This document shows positions 5,789 through 6,824 of a stretch of DNA of 6,824 nucleotides, piece after piece. The stretch's first letter is position 1. Each line of letters begins with the position of its first letter. The DNA is from Lentisphaerota bacterium (GTDB taxonomy: Bacteria > Verrucomicrobiota > Kiritimatiellia > RFP12 > UBA3636), in contig JALHHX010000141.1 of NCBI GenBank assembly GCA_022837245.1, positions 1-6,824 of the forward strand. The letters run 5' to 3'. The notes under the pieces were generated by a model that was not told the origin of the DNA, ran no database searches, and worked only from the letters and a program-made list of their open reading frames with translations. The translations under genes and the position numbers were made by a program.

Positions 5789-6824
5789 TTACGGCATCTC
5801 CACGCGGATTCGGAAGAAGCGCGTGGCGCTGTTGGTGGATCCCCAGGCGGCATCGTCAAGCGCGGCCTTGCCCTCGACCGTGTAGACGCGCGCATCGCCA
5901 AGGTCGGGCTGCCAGAGAATTCGGAGGACGCCACCTTCGAACTGCAGGGCGCCGCGCAGCACCGAATCCGCATCCTCGGGATCGGAGCCGGCCACGTGCT
6001 CCTGCCAGGTGGCGTGGCCGTCGTCATCGAAGTCCGCCAAAGCCGCCGCCTCGTAGTCACCGTCGAAGGCCGCCAGCAGTTCGGGATGGTTGTCGAGCCA
6101 GGCGTGGGGCACGGGCACCGGCGTCGTGGTGGTTTCCGCCGCGCCGCCCGCGGACACGAACCGGACATCATCCAGCCAGATACAGTCATCGCCCTCGCCC
6201 CAGGAGCCATCCTTGCGGTACTCCCAGCGCAGGGTGTGTGAGCCGACACCCAGCTCGTGGGTCACGGACACCCAGTCGGTCTCTCCGTCGATCACGGAGA
6301 CGTCATCGCCATCGATCAGGAAGATCCCTTGATCCCAGTCGGCTTCCGAGGAGGCGCGCCACTTGAACGAAAACGTGCCGGGCCCGGTCACGGTGGTCTG
6401 CAGCCAGCTCGTGGCGCCGTCCGCGGTGATACCGCTGCGGGCGGCGTCGCCGTCTTTCGGGGCGCTCGGAAGCGCAAGACCGATCCAGGGGCCGCTGCCT
6501 CCCGTCGTGAACGAGAGCGCGGGCGCGTCCAGCGCCTCGGCCAGCGGCCGGTCCCCGGCAAGCGGCGCCAGCGCGAAGTTGGCGCGCAGATTGCGGTCGC
6601 CGACGATGGTGAAGGCGTATGCGGCGTTGGCGGATACTTCGACGAACGCCCATTCGGACGGATTCCATTCCGTCCAGTTGACGAAGACGTAGCCGTCATC
6701 TGGCGTGGCCGTGACAGTGGCGGTTGCGCTTGCCGAGGAAAACGTTGCCGCCGACTTCGACTGTCCAGTAGTCGTCGACCTTGTAGTTTGCATTGGGGCG
6801 CAGATAAGCATCGTCGTCTGTGGG
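5789..6824 (-). CDS. Large secreted protein, C-terminal part; InlB-like repeat and jelly-roll-like module, with a frameshift
   Basis: The 5' end lies beyond the right edge. From 6824 to about 6738 one frame reads 'NANYKVDDYWTVEVGGNVF'; then homology moves to the frame that ends at TAA 5789-5791. Dropping one C of the pair at 6737-6738 joins them as 'VGGNVFSASATATVTATP', so a single-base insertion is likely. Downstream, 6730-6566 resembles a divergent InlB B-repeat ('PDDGYVFVNWTEWNPSEW', 'NLRANFAL'). Positions 6520-6152 look like a beta-sandwich or jelly roll ('GPGTFSFKWRASSE', 'SHTLRWEYRKDG', 'CIWLDDVRF'). A Thr/Pro linker follows, then a calcium-loop-like DFDDDGHATWQE (6034-5999) with 'AGSDPEDADS', and a short beta domain ending 'FFRIRVEMP'. 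Such modules occur in extracellular or surface proteins of Kiritimatiellota and Verrucomicrobiota. No catalytic motif is visible, so the activity is unknown. The stop lies 99 bases before the next gene start. Confidence 0.7.
   Translation of the reverse strand, partial: PQTTMLICAPMQTTRSTTTGQSKSAATFSSASATATVTATPDDGYVFVNWTEWNPSEWAFVEVSANAAYAFTIVGDRNLRANFALAPLAGDRPLAEALDAPALSFTTGGSGPWIGLALPSAPKDGDAARSGITADGATSWLQTTVTGPGTFSFKWRASSEADWDQGIFLIDGDDVSVIDGETDWVSVTHELGVGSHTLRWEYRKDGSWGEGDDCIWLDDVRFVSAGGAAETTTTPVPVPHAWLDNHPELLAAFDGDYEAAALADFDDDGHATWQEHVAGSDPEDADSVLRGALQFEGGVLRILWQPDLGDARVYTVEGKAALDDAAWGSTNSATRFFRIRVEMP

Overview
This GC-rich window is from a Gram-negative bacterium. It has outer-membrane lipoprotein-sorting machinery, an RND/MMPL exporter and a large secreted protein. 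That secreted protein joins an InlB-type repeat, a jelly-roll-like module, a DxDxDG loop and an 'FFRIRVEMP'-type C-terminus, a combination I associate with the Kiritimatiellota/Verrucomicrobiota side of the PVC superphylum. The assignment is inference from protein style only. Every gene I can support lies on the minus strand, so the window is best read from right to left.

Layout in transcription order. (1) 6824-5789: the C-terminal part of a secreted protein, open at the right edge, with an apparent one-base frameshift near 6737. (2) 5689-4697: a damaged sigma-54 enhancer-binding protein (EBP) gene. It starts with a strong Shine-Dalgarno and a signal peptide, jumps straight into the Walker A motif of an AAA+ domain, carries an in-frame TAG at 5144-5146, and ends with a Fis-type helix-turn-helix. 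(3) 4696-4366: a 331-base gap with a complete-looking sigma-54 control region: ATTGCA/TGCAAT inverted repeats, an 8-bp palindrome, an exact match to the IHF consensus, and a -24/-12 promoter with GG-N10-GC spacing. (4) 4365-1: an operon of peroxiredoxin, thioredoxin, MMPL/RND exporter and a LolA-like periplasmic protein, open at the left edge.

Reading of the system: the operon pairs a cytoplasmic peroxidase and a thioredoxin, its plausible reductant, with an envelope lipid/hydrophobe exporter and its usual periplasmic partner. It appears to be under sigma-54 control, with an EBP gene immediately upstream. thioredoxin and MMPL are separated by 2 bases, which suggests translational coupling. 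A strong hairpin between peroxiredoxin and thioredoxin could attenuate the downstream genes. The joint job (redox or envelope-stress response) is inference.

Caution: three of the six genes are damaged. The MMPL gene has lost about 30-40 codons and changes frame near 1215. The EBP gene has a chimeric start, a nonsense codon and substitutions at conserved positions. The secreted protein has a frameshift. This could be real gene decay or sequencing/assembly error; the sequence alone cannot settle it. Peroxiredoxin, thioredoxin and the visible part of the LolA-like gene are intact. I see no RNA gene, insertion sequence, CRISPR array or origin.
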